Notes: generated by a model from the sequence alone, not told the origin. Shown: positions 24,734-33,920, counted from the first letter of the stretch. The stretch is 64,000 nucleotides of DNA from Frankia sp. AgB1.9 (GCF_016786355.1 NZ_JADWYX010000030.1:28483-92482), one strand, 5' to 3'. Translations and numbers: made by a program.

Positions 24734-25546
24734 CTAGTTGACGGACTTGATGGTGTCCTTCATCTGGCTGAGGTTCACCAGGACCGGGAATCCGGACACG
24801 GAGAGCGCATTGCCGTGGCCGGTCTCGTGGATGTCGAAGACCGACTGGATCGCCGCGTAGAACCCCTGGACGTCGAGCGTCTGGTTGACGGCGCGCTTGG
24901 CCTGGCGCAGGCCGAACGACGGCATCACCGCGATCTGCGCGGCCAGCGCCCGGGTCTCGGCGTCGAGGTCGGCCCGTGGGACGACCTTGTTCACCATGCC
25001 GACCTTCTCCGCCTCCTCGGCGGTGACCGCGCGGCCGGTGAAGAGGATCTCCTTGGCCTTACGGGCCCCGAGCTCCCAGGTGTGGCCGTGGTACTCGACG
25101 CCGCCGATGCCCATCGCGACCACCGGGTCGGAGAACTTGGCGTCGTCGGCCGCGATGATCAGGTCGCACGGCCAGCACAGCAGCAGCGCGCCCGCGATGC
25201 ACCGGCCCTGTACCGCCGCGATCGACGGCTTCGGGATGTTGCGCCAGCGCAGCGAGAACTCCAGGTACCGCCGCGCCTCGATGTTGTAGATGTCCTCGAG
25301 GGTGATCTTCGCCGGGGTCGGCGTCGACGGGTCCGGCTTCAGGTCGTGCCCGGCCGAGAAGTGCTTGCCCTCGGCGCGCAGAATGATGACCTTGACCTCG
25401 GGGTCCTCCGCCGCCTTCACCCAGGCGTCGTTGAGCTCCTCCAGCAGCGCGCCGTTCTGTGCGTTCGCGGCTTCCGGACGGTTCAACGTGATCGTCGCGA
25501 TGCTGTCCGCGACATCGTAGAGAATGTACAAGTCGGTAACTCCCAT
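24734..25546 (-). CDS. crotonase superfamily protein lacking both catalytic Glu
   Basis: 270 residues. Crotonase fold with HFSAGHDL and CIAGALLLCWPCDL. Rat hydratase Glu144 and Glu164 align with L122 and V142 (FSDPVVAMG), so normal enoyl-CoA hydration is unlikely. Sequence around VEYHGHTWELGARKAKEILFTGR is typical of EchA-type actinobacterial members of unknown reaction. Last gene of a three-gene minus operon, 18 nt after the larger dehydrogenase gene. Confidence 0.9.
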   Translation of the reverse strand: MGVTDLYILYDVADSIATITLNRPEAANAQNGALLEELNDAWVKAAEDPEVKVIILRAEGKHFSAGHDLKPDPSTPTPAKITLEDIYNIEARRYLEFSLRWRNIPKPSIAAVQGRCIAGALLLCWPCDLIIAADDAKFSDPVVAMGIGGVEYHGHTWELGARKAKEILFTGRAVTAEEAEKVGMVNKVVPRADLDAETRALAAQIAVMPSFGLRQAKRAVNQTLDVQGFYAAIQSVFDIHETGHGNALSVSGFPVLVNLSQMKDTIKSVN

Positions 25547-25564
25547 GACCGTTTCGCTGACCGG

Positions 25565-26740
25565 TTAGCTCCGGGGCAGGCCGAGCACTCGCTCGGCGAC
25601 AATCGTGCGCTGAATCTCCGACGTGCCGCCAGCGATGGTGCCGGAGAAGCTGTGGGCGTACCGCTTGAACCAGCTGGCGAAGAACCAGTCGAGGTTCATG
25701 TGCTCGAAGGGCCGCGAGTTCGCGGCGCCGTCGAGCCCGGCCGAGCCCTGGGCGAGCAGGGCGTGGCGGGCGGTGGTCCGGACCGCCTCGGAGCCGAGGA
25801 GCTTCAGCACCGAGATCGAGGCGACGTCCTCCTGGCCACGGGCCGCCTTGGCCAGCGCGGCCGAGCCGAGCAGCCGCAGGGCGGTCGCGTCCATCGCCAG
25901 CGTCGCGTAACGGTCCCGGTCGAGCGTGGTCGTCGGCCGGAAGTCCTCGACGAACTCGTCCAGGCGGTCGGCGAAGTTCAGCCACAGCATCGTGCGCTCG
26001 TGCCCGAGCGAGCCGTTCGCGACGTGCCAGCCCTTGTTGAGCTCGCCGATGAGGTTCTCGGCCGGTACGCGGACGTCGTCGAAGAAGACCTCGTTGAAGT
26101 CCTGGTCGTCGGTCCCCAGGATCGAGCCGAACGGCCGGCGGGTGAGGCCCGGCAGGTCGGTCGGGATCACCAGGACGCTGATGCCCTTGTGCTTGGGCGC
26201 GTCCGGGTCGGTGCGCACGAAGGTCAGCAGGATGTCGGCGTCGTGCGCACCGGACGTCCAGATCTTCTGCCCGTTGACGACGAAGTGGTCGCCGTCGAGC
26301 GTCGCCCGGGTACGCAGGCCGGCGAGGTCCGAGCCCGCGCCCGGCTCGCTCATCCCGAGCGCCGCGGTGATCTCGGCCTTGAGGATCGGCACGGCCCAGC
26401 GGTGCTTCTGCTCGTCCGTGCCGAAGGTCAGCAGCGACGCGGCGATGATGCCCAGGCCCTGCGGGTTGAAGCTGTGGTAAATCCGCCGCTTGCCCAGCTC
26501 CTCCAGGTGGACGAACTGCTGGAGCAGGCTGGCGTTGCGGCCGCCGAACTCCGGCGTGTTCCCGGGCAGCAGCCAGCCGTTGTCGAACAGCAGCCGCTGC
26601 CAGCGCCGTGACCAGGCCGGCATGTGCGCGGTCGAGGTCGGCCGCTCGGTGGCCTCCTCGACGGCCGGCAGGTTCGCGTCCAGGAACGCCGTGAACTCGG
26701 CGCGGAACGCCTCGACGTCGTCGTCAAACCGCAGCTGCAT
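25565..26740 (-). CDS. acyl-CoA dehydrogenase (alpha-type)
   Basis: 391 residues. LPGNTPEFGGRN, ALGMSEPGAGSDLAGL, KIWTSGAHDADILLTFVRTDPDAPKHKG, C-terminal FSGTIAGGTSEIQRTIVAERVLGL. ATG 26740 with AAGGAG 7 nt upstream; it lies 17 nt inside the upstream partner gene, so translation is coupled. Heteromeric partner of the next gene upstream. Confidence 0.94.
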   Translation of the reverse strand: MQLRFDDDVEAFRAEFTAFLDANLPAVEEATERPTSTAHMPAWSRRWQRLLFDNGWLLPGNTPEFGGRNASLLQQFVHLEELGKRRIYHSFNPQGLGIIAASLLTFGTDEQKHRWAVPILKAEITAALGMSEPGAGSDLAGLRTRATLDGDHFVVNGQKIWTSGAHDADILLTFVRTDPDAPKHKGISVLVIPTDLPGLTRRPFGSILGTDDQDFNEVFFDDVRVPAENLIGELNKGWHVANGSLGHERTMLWLNFADRLDEFVEDFRPTTTLDRDRYATLAMDATALRLLGSAALAKAARGQEDVASISVLKLLGSEAVRTTARHALLAQGSAGLDGAANSRPFEHMNLDWFFASWFKRYAHSFSGTIAGGTSEIQRTIVAERVLGLPRS

Positions 26741-27791
26741 GACGCTCCTTCGCGGGCTGGTCGCCGGCCGTCGCCGGGCCGTCGAGCAGGGCGGCGGCGA
26801 TCCTGGCCCGGTGCACGTCGGCCCCGCCGAGCAGCAGCTCACCGGCCAGCGCCCGCTTCAGCGCGAACTGCAGGTCGTTCTCCCAGGTGAAGCCCATACC
26901 GCCGAACAGCTGGAAGCCGCTCTCGAACACCAGCTGGGTGCACTCGCCGGCCGCGGCCTTCGCCATCGCCGCCGCGGTGGACCGGCGCGGGTCCTCCTCG
27001 GCCAGGGTGAGTGCCGCGAAGTACGCCAGGGCGGTGGCCCGCTCGATCGCGACGTGCATGTCGACGGCCTTGTGCTTGACCGCCTGGAACGAGCCGATCC
27101 GGACGCCGAACTGCTCGCGGGTGCGGACGTGGTCGAGCGTCAGCTCCAGCACCCGCCGGCAGGCGCCGACCATGGTCAGGGCGAGACCGGTGAGCGCGAT
27201 GTCGCGGGCCAGCTCGACGTCGGCCTCGACCCGGTGTGACGCCGGGACCCTGACCTGCCAGAAGCTGACGTCGGCGACGTGTAGCAGCGGGTCGAAGGCC
27301 TCGGTGCGGTGGACCGTCGCGTCGGCGGCGGGCACGGTGAACACCCCGGCGTCGGTGACCACGGCGAACCAGTCGGCCCGGTCGCCGTCTAGCACGTGGT
27401 GCGCAGTGCCGTCCAGGATCCAGGCGCCGTCACCGTGCGGGTCGAGATGCGCGCTGACCCCGTCGAACACGGCCGTGCCGGTCTCCCCGTCGCCGGCGGC
27501 CGACCCGTCCGCGGCCCCGGCCACCAACGGCGCGTACCAGGTCAGTGTGGCCAGGTAGGGCGTCGGGTCGGTCGCCCGGCCGAGCTCCTCCAGCACGATC
27601 GCGAGCTCGACCGCCTCGCTCGTCCCGGTCAGCTCGGTCCAGCCGAGCTCGGCGTAGGTCCGCCAGAGTGGCATCGGGTCGACGCCCTGGTCGGCGACGG
27701 AACGGACCATCGCCGGCGGGCACTCCTTCGACAACACGTCGCGGACGGTGGCGCGCAGCAGCTGCTGGTCCTCGTCGAACTCAAAGAGCAT
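26724..27791 (-). CDS. acyl-CoA dehydrogenase, beta partner
   Basis: 355 residues. MLFEFDEDQQLLRATVRDVL opening, condensed beta domain, C-terminal TREQFGVRIGSFQAVKHKAVDMHVAIERA and FQLFGGMGFTWENDLQFALKRA. ATG 27791 preferred over GTG 27803 because GGGAG lies 6 nt upstream of it. First gene of the minus operon and divergent from a TetR gene with a shared operator between them. Confidence 0.94.
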   Translation of the reverse strand: MLFEFDEDQQLLRATVRDVLSKECPPAMVRSVADQGVDPMPLWRTYAELGWTELTGTSEAVELAIVLEELGRATDPTPYLATLTWYAPLVAGAADGSAAGDGETGTAVFDGVSAHLDPHGDGAWILDGTAHHVLDGDRADWFAVVTDAGVFTVPAADATVHRTEAFDPLLHVADVSFWQVRVPASHRVEADVELARDIALTGLALTMVGACRRVLELTLDHVRTREQFGVRIGSFQAVKHKAVDMHVAIERATALAYFAALTLAEEDPRRSTAAAMAKAAAGECTQLVFESGFQLFGGMGFTWENDLQFALKRALAGELLLGGADVHRARIAAALLDGPATAGDQPAKERHAAAV

Positions 27792-27865
27792 GTCGGCTCC
27801 CACTGACGGTTAGTGACTTTTCAGCCACGAAGGCCCTCCTACCGACATTTCGCTCGGACTCGTGC

Positions 27866-27880
27866 GAGAATACCATTCTC
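27866..27880. promoter_or_regulatory. GAGAAT-N3-ATTCTC operator
   Basis: GAGAATACCATTCTC, perfect 6-bp arms, in the 180-bp divergent promoter between the dehydrogenase operon and the TetR gene. The best example of the recurring motif and the natural target of the adjacent TetR. Confidence 0.7.
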
Positions 27881-27971
27881 TAAAGATGGAAGCATCCTCT
27901 CGCGAGTTGCGCGGGCGGAGGGAGCCAAGAGCACACGTGGTTGCACGCATAGTGGGGAGTACGTTCTTCCC

Positions 27972-28661
27972 ATGGCGCAGGATCAGGAGCTTGCCGTGAG
28001 CACGCTGAGTGAAGAGCCGGCCTGGAAGCAGCGTGCGGTCGAGCGCTCCACCAAGGCCGCGCGGCTGCGTGCCGAGCGCAAGGTCCAGCAGTTCCTCGAG
28101 GCCGCCCAGGAGATCATCGTCGCGAAGGGGTCGACCGACTTCACCGTACAGGAGGTCGTCGACCGCTCGCGCCAGTCGCTGCGCAGCTTCTATCAGCACT
28201 TCGGCGGCAAGCACGAGCTGCTGCTGGCCCTGTTCGAGAACGCCCTGCGCCGTTCCGCCGACGAGATCCGTGCCGCCGCCACCATCGAGGTCGACCCGCT
28301 CGCCGGGCTGGAGCTCGCCGTCCGGATGCTGTTCGCGAGCTCGCTCCCGGGCCCGGAGAGCCGTCATCCGCTGTTCACGGACTTCGCCACCCAGCTTCTG
28401 ATGAGCTACCCGGCGGAGGTGCGGTCCGCGCACGAGCCGATGCTCACCCTGTTCGCCGAGCTGATGGGCCGCGTCGACGCGACCGGTCAGCTGCGCACCG
28501 AGCTGCGGCCGCGCCGCGCCGCCGCGATGGTGATGCAGTCGGTCATGTTCCTGGCCCAGTCGACGGCGGTCGTGGCGGACAGCGAGGGCTCCCACCCGCT
28601 CACCGGCGACGAGGTGTGGAACTTCTGCGCCGGGGGGTTCGTCCGTCCCCTCGCCGGGTGA
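27972..28661 (+). CDS. TetR family transcriptional regulator
   Basis: 229 residues. Helix-turn-helix at about 35-80: FLEAAQEIIVAKGSTDFTVQEVVDRSRQSLRSFYQHFGGKHELLLALF; the rest is a helical ligand domain. Two starts are possible: ATG 27972, or GTG 27996 which has CAGGAG 6 nt upstream. Divergent from the dehydrogenase/crotonase operon with a palindromic operator between, so probably represses that operon and itself until an acyl-CoA or related ligand binds (family knowledge plus inference). Confidence 0.93.
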   Translation: MAQDQELAVSTLSEEPAWKQRAVERSTKAARLRAERKVQQFLEAAQEIIVAKGSTDFTVQEVVDRSRQSLRSFYQHFGGKHELLLALFENALRRSADEIRAAATIEVDPLAGLELAVRMLFASSLPGPESRHPLFTDFATQLLMSYPAEVRSAHEPMLTLFAELMGRVDATGQLRTELRPRRAAAMVMQSVMFLAQSTAVVADSEGSHPLTGDEVWNFCAGGFVRPLAG

Positions 28662-28678
28662 CGGACGAACCTCGCTTG

Positions 28679-28729
28679 GCCCGGCCGCTCGGGTCGGCGG
28701 GCTGAGCCCGCCGGGTCAGCGGGCCGGGC
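28679..28729. terminator. bidirectional hairpin between TetR and substrate-binding protein genes
   Basis: Nested inverted repeat: outer GCCCGGCCGCT / AGCGGGCCGGGC and inner GGCGGGC-TGA-GCCCGCC, filling the gap between convergent stops. Confidence 0.65.
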
Positions 28730-28738
28730 CCGTGCGGG

Positions 28739-30019
28739 TCAGGACGAGCCCGGGTCCAGCAGCTGGTTCATGCGGGCGGATGAGATCGGCCGGCCGCACT
28801 TGGCCTGCCCCCCGAACATCGGGTCGAAGGCGGAGCCGTCCGCGCGGACCTGGATGAAGTTGTAGCAGGACTGCGGCGCCTTGAGGTTCGTCGCGAAGTT
28901 GACCGGCGCCGGGACGAGGCCGAACCCGTCGTAGTTCGTCACCGCGCGCAGCCCGGAGATGAAGGATTCCCTCGTCGGGCACTTCCCGGCCGCCTGGAGG
29001 CCGCGGATGAAGATGTCGGCGGCGACGAAGCCGTCGACCGCGCTGTCCGACCGCACCGACTGGATCTCCGGGGCGTACTTCGCCATCGCCGCCTCGAAGG
29101 TCTGCTGGCGCGGGGTGTCGAGCCAGGGCTGGACCTCGGTGAAGATGATCGTGCCGGCGATCGCCTTGCCGGAGGCGGCCAGCACGGCGGGGTCGTAGCC
29201 GAGCGGCATCATGGTGATCTTGAGGTTCACGCCAAGGCTTCGGGCCGCCGGGATGAGCTTGGCCGCCGTGCTCGGGAGCAGGACGCCGACCAGCGCGTCG
29301 ATATCGTCCTGTTTGAGTTGTTTCGCGACCGCCTGGTAGCTGGTGACCGCCTCCGCGATCTGGAACTCCCGCACGATCTTGACGCCGGATTCCAGCAAGC
29401 TCGCCTCGTACTGGCGGCTGAAATCGGAGTTCGACTTGTTCCCGGAGACCTCGAGCACCGCGGCACGGGAGGCTCCCGTCGCATTGATGACGTCGCCCCA
29501 CACGGTGCTCGAGCCGTCGCTCAGGTAGTAGAACGAGAACATGTTGTTCCGGCCGACCCAACCCGGGTCGCTGGCCAGCCCGGTCACCGGAATGTTCTGC
29601 TGGTTGAGCCAGGTGATGGAACCGTTGCTCGCGCCCGGGGCCTCGATGATGCCGAAGACGTGCCCGCGGCCGACGAGATCCTGAGCGCCGAGGAGGTTGA
29701 GGTCCTGACTGCTCTGGTCGTCGCGCCAGGTATAGCTGACCGTGCGGCCGAAGACGCCGCCGGAGTCGTTCGCGAGCCCGAACCGGGCGTCGACGCCGGA
29801 GCGGAAGTCCGGCATCGAGGTGGCGCCGTCCCCGCTGTCACCCCACAGCAGTCCCGCATTGACCGTGGTGCTCGTGATGCCCGGCGCCGGCGTCGAGCAG
29901 GAAGCCGCGGAAGTCGCGGCGCCGGAGCTGCCGCATGCGGCCAGACCAGCCGCGAGGCTTGCCGCGATCACAGCTAGCGCGCCAGCACGAACTAACCGAC
30001 TGCGTCCGGGTGACGACAC
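28739..30019 (-). CDS. ABC-type substrate-binding lipoprotein (branched-chain amino acid/Leu-Ile-Val family)
   Basis: 426 residues. Signal peptide and lipobox GLAAC with C29 acylated, then a type I periplasmic-binding fold: PGITSTTVNAGLLWGDSG, VGRGHVFGIIEAPGA, NIPVTGLASDPGWVGRNNMFSFYYL. Near the C-terminus two cysteines (QSCYNF, QAKCGRP) flank a short loop, a pattern shared with the next gene and the partial gene at the right edge. GTG with GAGGAG 7 nt upstream. No permease or ATPase genes are nearby. In this region a role in capturing or sensing the catabolic substrate is plausible. Confidence 0.92.
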   Translation of the reverse strand: MSSPGRSRLVRAGALAVIAASLAAGLAACGSSGAATSAASCSTPAPGITSTTVNAGLLWGDSGDGATSMPDFRSGVDARFGLANDSGGVFGRTVSYTWRDDQSSQDLNLLGAQDLVGRGHVFGIIEAPGASNGSITWLNQQNIPVTGLASDPGWVGRNNMFSFYYLSDGSSTVWGDVINATGASRAAVLEVSGNKSNSDFSRQYEASLLESGVKIVREFQIAEAVTSYQAVAKQLKQDDIDALVGVLLPSTAAKLIPAARSLGVNLKITMMPLGYDPAVLAASGKAIAGTIIFTEVQPWLDTPRQQTFEAAMAKYAPEIQSVRSDSAVDGFVAADIFIRGLQAAGKCPTRESFISGLRAVTNYDGFGLVPAPVNFATNLKAPQSCYNFIQVRADGSAFDPMFGGQAKCGRPISSARMNQLLDPGSS

Positions 30020-30369
30020 TTCATCGCTCCTCTGATGCGGGTGCGAACGTCCGGGGCCTCAGGGCCGCCGCGACGTGAGGGGGCGGACGTCGCGCGCATG
30101 GCGAGACCCCGCGTCGGATGGACGGAACCTAGCGCGTCACCTGGTCTCGGCGCGATGGTTTCTCAACGGCGTCCATATAACGTCGATAGTAATCGCAGCC
30201 TTTGCCGTAACCGACAAGGGGCGCCCGGTGGAATGCCGGACGCCCCTTGTCGCGGTTTGGCCCCGTGTTCGGCGGTAGTCTTTGCGATGGACGAGGTGTG
30301 TGTGCGGAGCTGCCTGGAGACTGAGACGCCCGGATGCGCACGGATCTCTCGCCCGGCGCGTCCGTCCGA
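30020..30369. other. 350-bp intergenic region between tandem substrate-binding protein genes
   Basis: No gene. Holds the hairpin at 30213-30251 and a less GC-rich patch (ATAACGTCGATAGTAATCGC, about 30177-30196) that is a candidate promoter for the downstream substrate-binding protein gene. Confidence 0.55.
30213..30251 (-). terminator. hairpin after the 30370 substrate-binding protein gene
   Basis: GACAAGGGGCG...CGCCCCTTGTC, an 11-bp stem with an inner CCGG/CCGG pair. Related in sequence (GGGGCGCCCGGTG loop side) to the hairpin at 31736, so duplication of the gene probably included its terminator. Confidence 0.6.
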
Positions 30370-31659
30370 TCACTGGTTGGCGGCGGTGACCTCTGCCGGG
30401 CTGATCGGGCTCCCGCAGAACGGCTGCCCACCGTTCTGCGGCTGGAACGACGCCCCGTCCTGGCTGATCTTCAAGAAGTAGTAGCAGCTTGTCGTCTGCT
30501 TGTAGTTGGCCGACAGATCGTTCTTCGCGAGCGGGGACATGCCGGCGCCGTCGTAGTCCTTGACCGCGCGCAGCCCGGAGATGAATGACTGCCGCGTCGG
30601 GCAGGCGCCGGCGGCCCGCAGGCCCCGGATGAACAGGTCAGCCGAGATCCAGCCGTCCACGGCGCTGTCCTGCGTCGGAGGCTGGATCTCCGGTGCGTAG
30701 AGCTCCATCGCGGACCTGAACGCCTGCTGCCCGGGGGCGCTCTCCTCGAAGGGCCTGATCGCCGTGGCGACGGAGACCCCGGCGAGGGTCCTGCCGTACT
30801 TCGCCAGGACGGTCGGGTCATAGCCGAGCGGCATCTGCGCGACCTTGAGGCCCTGGCCCAGGGTCAGGCCGACCTCCTTGAGCGCGGGGATCAGCTGCGC
30901 GGCCGCGTCCGGGAGGAGGACACCGGCCAGGGAGTCGATCCCGGCCGCCTTGATCTGCTGCGCGATCGACGCGTAGTTGGTGGTCGTGTCCGAGATGGCG
31001 AAGGTCTTGACGACCGTGATGTGAGCGGCCTTCAGGCTGGCCACGATCTGCTGGGTGAAGTCGCCGTTGGAGGCGTTCGCCGACACAGCGATGACGCCGG
31101 CCCGGGTGCCGCGCTCGTGGCTGACATAGTCGCCCCAGGTCGTGACCGAGCCGTCCCCGAGGTAGAACCAGGAGAACATGTTGTTCTTGCCCAGCCAGCT
31201 GGCGTCGCTGGCAAGGCCGGTGACCGGGATTCCCTGGCTGGCGAGCCAGTCCGAGGTCTCAGCGCTGGTCGCGCTCGGCATCGCGATGATGCCGAAGACG
31301 TTCTCGTTCTGGACCAGGTCCTGGGTGCCGTGCAGGTTCAGGGACTTGTCGGCCTGGTCGTCGCGCCAGGCATAGGTCACCCTGCGGCCGAGAATGCCGC
31401 CCTGGTCGTTCGCGGCGTCGATCCTGGCGTCGACTCCGGCCCGGAAGGCCCGCATGGTCTCGGCCGACGGCCCGGTATCGCTCCAGACCATTCCCGCCTT
31501 GACGCCGGTCGGCGTGATTCCAGGGACGGAGGAGGCGCAGGAGCCTCCGGCGGCCGTCGTGCCTGGGCCTCCGCAGGCCACCAGCGTGGTGAGCCCGGTG
31601 GCCGCCGCGAGGAATGCGGCTTTTGTCCGAGATGAGCTTCGCCATCGAAACAGCGCCAT
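30370..31659 (-). CDS. ABC-type substrate-binding lipoprotein, paralogue of the downstream gene
   Basis: 429 residues. Lipobox TLVAC with C29, then the same fold and blocks as its neighbour: PGITPTGVKAGMVWSDTG, GIPVTGLASDASWLGKNNMFSWFYLGDGSVTTWGD, QMPLGYDPTVLAKYG, CPTRQSFISGLRAVKDYDGAGM, and the C-terminal Cys pair (TSCYYF, QPFCGSP). Clearly a tandem duplication with strong divergence. ATG with GGAGAATC upstream. Orphan, without permease or ATPase genes. Confidence 0.92.
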   Translation of the reverse strand: MALFRWRSSSRTKAAFLAAATGLTTLVACGGPGTTAAGGSCASSVPGITPTGVKAGMVWSDTGPSAETMRAFRAGVDARIDAANDQGGILGRRVTYAWRDDQADKSLNLHGTQDLVQNENVFGIIAMPSATSAETSDWLASQGIPVTGLASDASWLGKNNMFSWFYLGDGSVTTWGDYVSHERGTRAGVIAVSANASNGDFTQQIVASLKAAHITVVKTFAISDTTTNYASIAQQIKAAGIDSLAGVLLPDAAAQLIPALKEVGLTLGQGLKVAQMPLGYDPTVLAKYGRTLAGVSVATAIRPFEESAPGQQAFRSAMELYAPEIQPPTQDSAVDGWISADLFIRGLRAAGACPTRQSFISGLRAVKDYDGAGMSPLAKNDLSANYKQTTSCYYFLKISQDGASFQPQNGGQPFCGSPISPAEVTAANQ

Positions 31660-31735
31660 CGTGATTCTCCTGGGACCGCTTTTCGGTGTTCGAAATCGAC
31701 TCGATGCTGGCGGGCAGTGCCCGGTAAAAAGAGGA

Positions 31736-31763
31736 GGGGCGCCCGGTGAAATCCGGGCGCCCC
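31736..31763 (-). terminator. intrinsic terminator of the oxidoreductase/phosphotransferase/dehydrogenase operon
   Basis: GGGGCGCCCGG-TGAAAT-CCGGGCGCCCC, a perfect 11-bp stem. On the minus strand it is followed by TCCTCTTTTTACC, a true T-tract, rare in this window. Confidence 0.8.
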
Positions 31764-31826
31764 CGACCTGTCGCCAGGAGTGAACCTCGTGGGAGGACCG
31801 GTCTCAGCTCGTCACGGTGCGTCTGG

Positions 31827-32804
31827 TCAGGACGCGACGTCGAGCACGACCTTTCCGATCGCCTTTCCGTCGGCGACGTGCCGCAGCGCGCCGGCCGTGT
31901 CGTCCAGGTCGAAGACGGAGCCGATGTACGGGCGAACCTTCCCCGAGGAGAGCAGTTCCGTGAGCTCCCGGTCGTCGCGAGCGAGCTCGTCCGGCCGGTG
32001 GGTCGCGAAGTCGCGCATCTGGAAGCCCATGATGTGCGCGCCCTTGAGCAGCACCAGGTTCAGCGGGATCCGCGGGATGGTTCCCGAGGCGTAGCCGACG
32101 GTCACGAAACGCCCGTCGAAGCGCAGCGCCCGCAGCGCCGCCTCCGAGAGGTCCCCGCCGACCATGTCGACGACGACGTCGACGCCGTCCGGGTGCGCCA
32201 CCTTGAGCGCCTTCCGGAGATCCTCGACCGTGTTGTCGAGCAGCGTCGTCGCGCCGTTCGCCGCGGCGATCTGGAGCTTGTCCGCCGCGTTCGCCACCGC
32301 GGTCACCTCGGCGCCCAGGGCGACGGCGAGCTGGACGGCCGCGAGGCCGACGCCGCCACCCGCGCCGAGCACCACCACCCGCTCGCCCGGCTGGACCCGG
32401 GCCATCGAGCGCAGCACGTGGTACGACGTGCGGTGCGCGACGACGAAGGCGGCGGCCGACCGGTCATCCACGCCGTCGGGGATGGGGCGCAACGACTCGG
32501 GACGGCACACGACCTGCTCGGCGAAGGCGCCGACGAACACCGTCCCGGCGACCCGGTCGCCGGGGGCGAGGCCGGTGACGTCCGCGCCCACCTCCTCGAC
32601 GACACCGGCGAACTCGCTGCCGGGCACGAACGGCACGGGTGCCTTCACCTGGTAGGTGTTCGCGATGACGAGCACGTCCGGGAAGTTGACCGCCGCCGCC
32701 CGGACGCCGACCCGGACCTGGTCCGGCCCGACCGGCGGAGTGTCGATCTCCTTGACCTGGATGACCTCCGGGCCGCCGTACTCCACACAGACCGCAGCCT
32801 TCAT
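31827..32804 (-). CDS. NAD(P)H:quinone oxidoreductase-like MDR protein
   Basis: 325 residues, zinc-free medium-chain reductase: AAAVNFPDVLVIANTY, GSEFAGVVEEVGADV, nucleotide-binding VVLGAGGGVGLAAVQLA, and the closing YIGSVFDLDDTAGALRHVADGKAIGKVVLDV. No structural or catalytic zinc cysteines. Reduces quinones or enoyl double bonds in related proteins. Last gene of a three-gene minus operon, 4 nt from the phosphotransferase gene. Confidence 0.92.
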   Translation of the reverse strand: MKAAVCVEYGGPEVIQVKEIDTPPVGPDQVRVGVRAAAVNFPDVLVIANTYQVKAPVPFVPGSEFAGVVEEVGADVTGLAPGDRVAGTVFVGAFAEQVVCRPESLRPIPDGVDDRSAAAFVVAHRTSYHVLRSMARVQPGERVVVLGAGGGVGLAAVQLAVALGAEVTAVANAADKLQIAAANGATTLLDNTVEDLRKALKVAHPDGVDVVVDMVGGDLSEAALRALRFDGRFVTVGYASGTIPRIPLNLVLLKGAHIMGFQMRDFATHRPDELARDDRELTELLSSGKVRPYIGSVFDLDDTAGALRHVADGKAIGKVVLDVAS

Positions 32805-32808
32805 GGGT

Positions 32809-33864
32809 TCACTTCCCCGTGTGCTTGTAGTCCGTGGTCGAGGCGAACTCGGCCGCGTTGCGCATCGCCTGCTCGATGACCGGCCCGAACGCGAGCAGCT
32901 TCGGGTCGTTGCCCGCCCGCGCGAAGCCGCGCTCCAGGACGATCGCGATCTTCCAACGGGCCAGCACGAGGTAGTAGTCGAGGTCGTCGACCTGGCGGCC
33001 GGAGACCTTGGCGTAGTGCTCGACGATCTTGTCCCGGGTCGGCATCCCGTAGTGGTCGACGTAGCCCGCCTTGACCGCGTCCCGGTCCAGCGGGTTCTCG
33101 GGCCAGTTCATGACCATCCAGGCCAGGTCGAGCTTGGGGTCGCCGACCGTGCCCATCTCCCAGTCGACGAGCGCGGCCAGCTTGGCCGGCACCTCGTTCT
33201 TGAACATGACGTTGGCGAACTGGTAGTCGCCGTGCATCAGGCCGGGGATGTAGTCGAGCGGTCGGTGGTTGCGCAGCCAGTCGGTGGCGACGTCCATGCC
33301 CTCGAGCTCACGGGTCTTGATCTTCTCGAAGAAGCTGGTCCAGCGGTCGACCTGGCGTTCGTGGAAGCCGTCGGGCCGGCCCAGGTCCTGCAGGCCCTTG
33401 GCCTGCCAGTCGACCTTGGACAGCAGCGCGATGCCCTCGGCGAGCTGGTAGCCCAGGCCCTGGCGCAGGTCCAGGTCGCTGTCGAACGGCTCGGGCCACT
33501 TGCGGTCCTTCATGTTCATCGGCGACCAGCCGTCGACGAAGCCCATGAGGTAGAAGGTCCGGCCGAGCACCGAGTGGTCCGTGCACACCGCGACCGCCGC
33601 GGTGTGCGGGACGTCGGTGCCGTCGAGCGCCTCGATGATCCGCCACTCGCGCAGGATGCCGGCGTCCCGGTCGGCCGGCGCCTTGGCCGGCGGGATCCGG
33701 ATGACGCACTGGAAGTCGCCGCGGGTCAGCAGGTAGATCTCGTTCTGGGTCCCGCCGGACAGGAACTTGGACGAGAGCGGGGCGCCCGCGCCGGGCAGCC
33801 CCTGGGTGTCCATCCAGGCGGCGAGCTTGTCGAAGTCGAGCGGTGTCGGGTCCGCGTCGCTCAC
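32809..33864 (-). CDS. APH family phosphotransferase (ACAD10/FadE36-like)
   Basis: 351 residues. Aminoglycoside-phosphotransferase-like kinase fold: SGGTQNEIYLLTRG, catalytic HGDYQFANVMF (H211, D213, N218) and the metal-binding DWEMGTVGDPKLD (D234). The same domain is fused to, or adjacent to, acyl-CoA dehydrogenases in ACAD10 and mycobacterial FadE36 systems, where phosphorylation of a hydroxyacyl group precedes its removal. The acyl-CoA dehydrogenase gene next upstream supports that role. GTG 33864 with GGGGA 7 nt upstream. Confidence 0.92.
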   Translation of the reverse strand: MSDADPTPLDFDKLAAWMDTQGLPGAGAPLSSKFLSGGTQNEIYLLTRGDFQCVIRIPPAKAPADRDAGILREWRIIEALDGTDVPHTAAVAVCTDHSVLGRTFYLMGFVDGWSPMNMKDRKWPEPFDSDLDLRQGLGYQLAEGIALLSKVDWQAKGLQDLGRPDGFHERQVDRWTSFFEKIKTRELEGMDVATDWLRNHRPLDYIPGLMHGDYQFANVMFKNEVPAKLAALVDWEMGTVGDPKLDLAWMVMNWPENPLDRDAVKAGYVDHYGMPTRDKIVEHYAKVSGRQVDDLDYYLVLARWKIAIVLERGFARAGNDPKLLAFGPVIEQAMRNAAEFASTTDYKHTGK

Positions 33865-33920
33865 AGGTGTTTCCCCACTTCGAAAGAGTTCTGGATCTGG
33901 ATTCGGGGAGCTGGCGGGCC

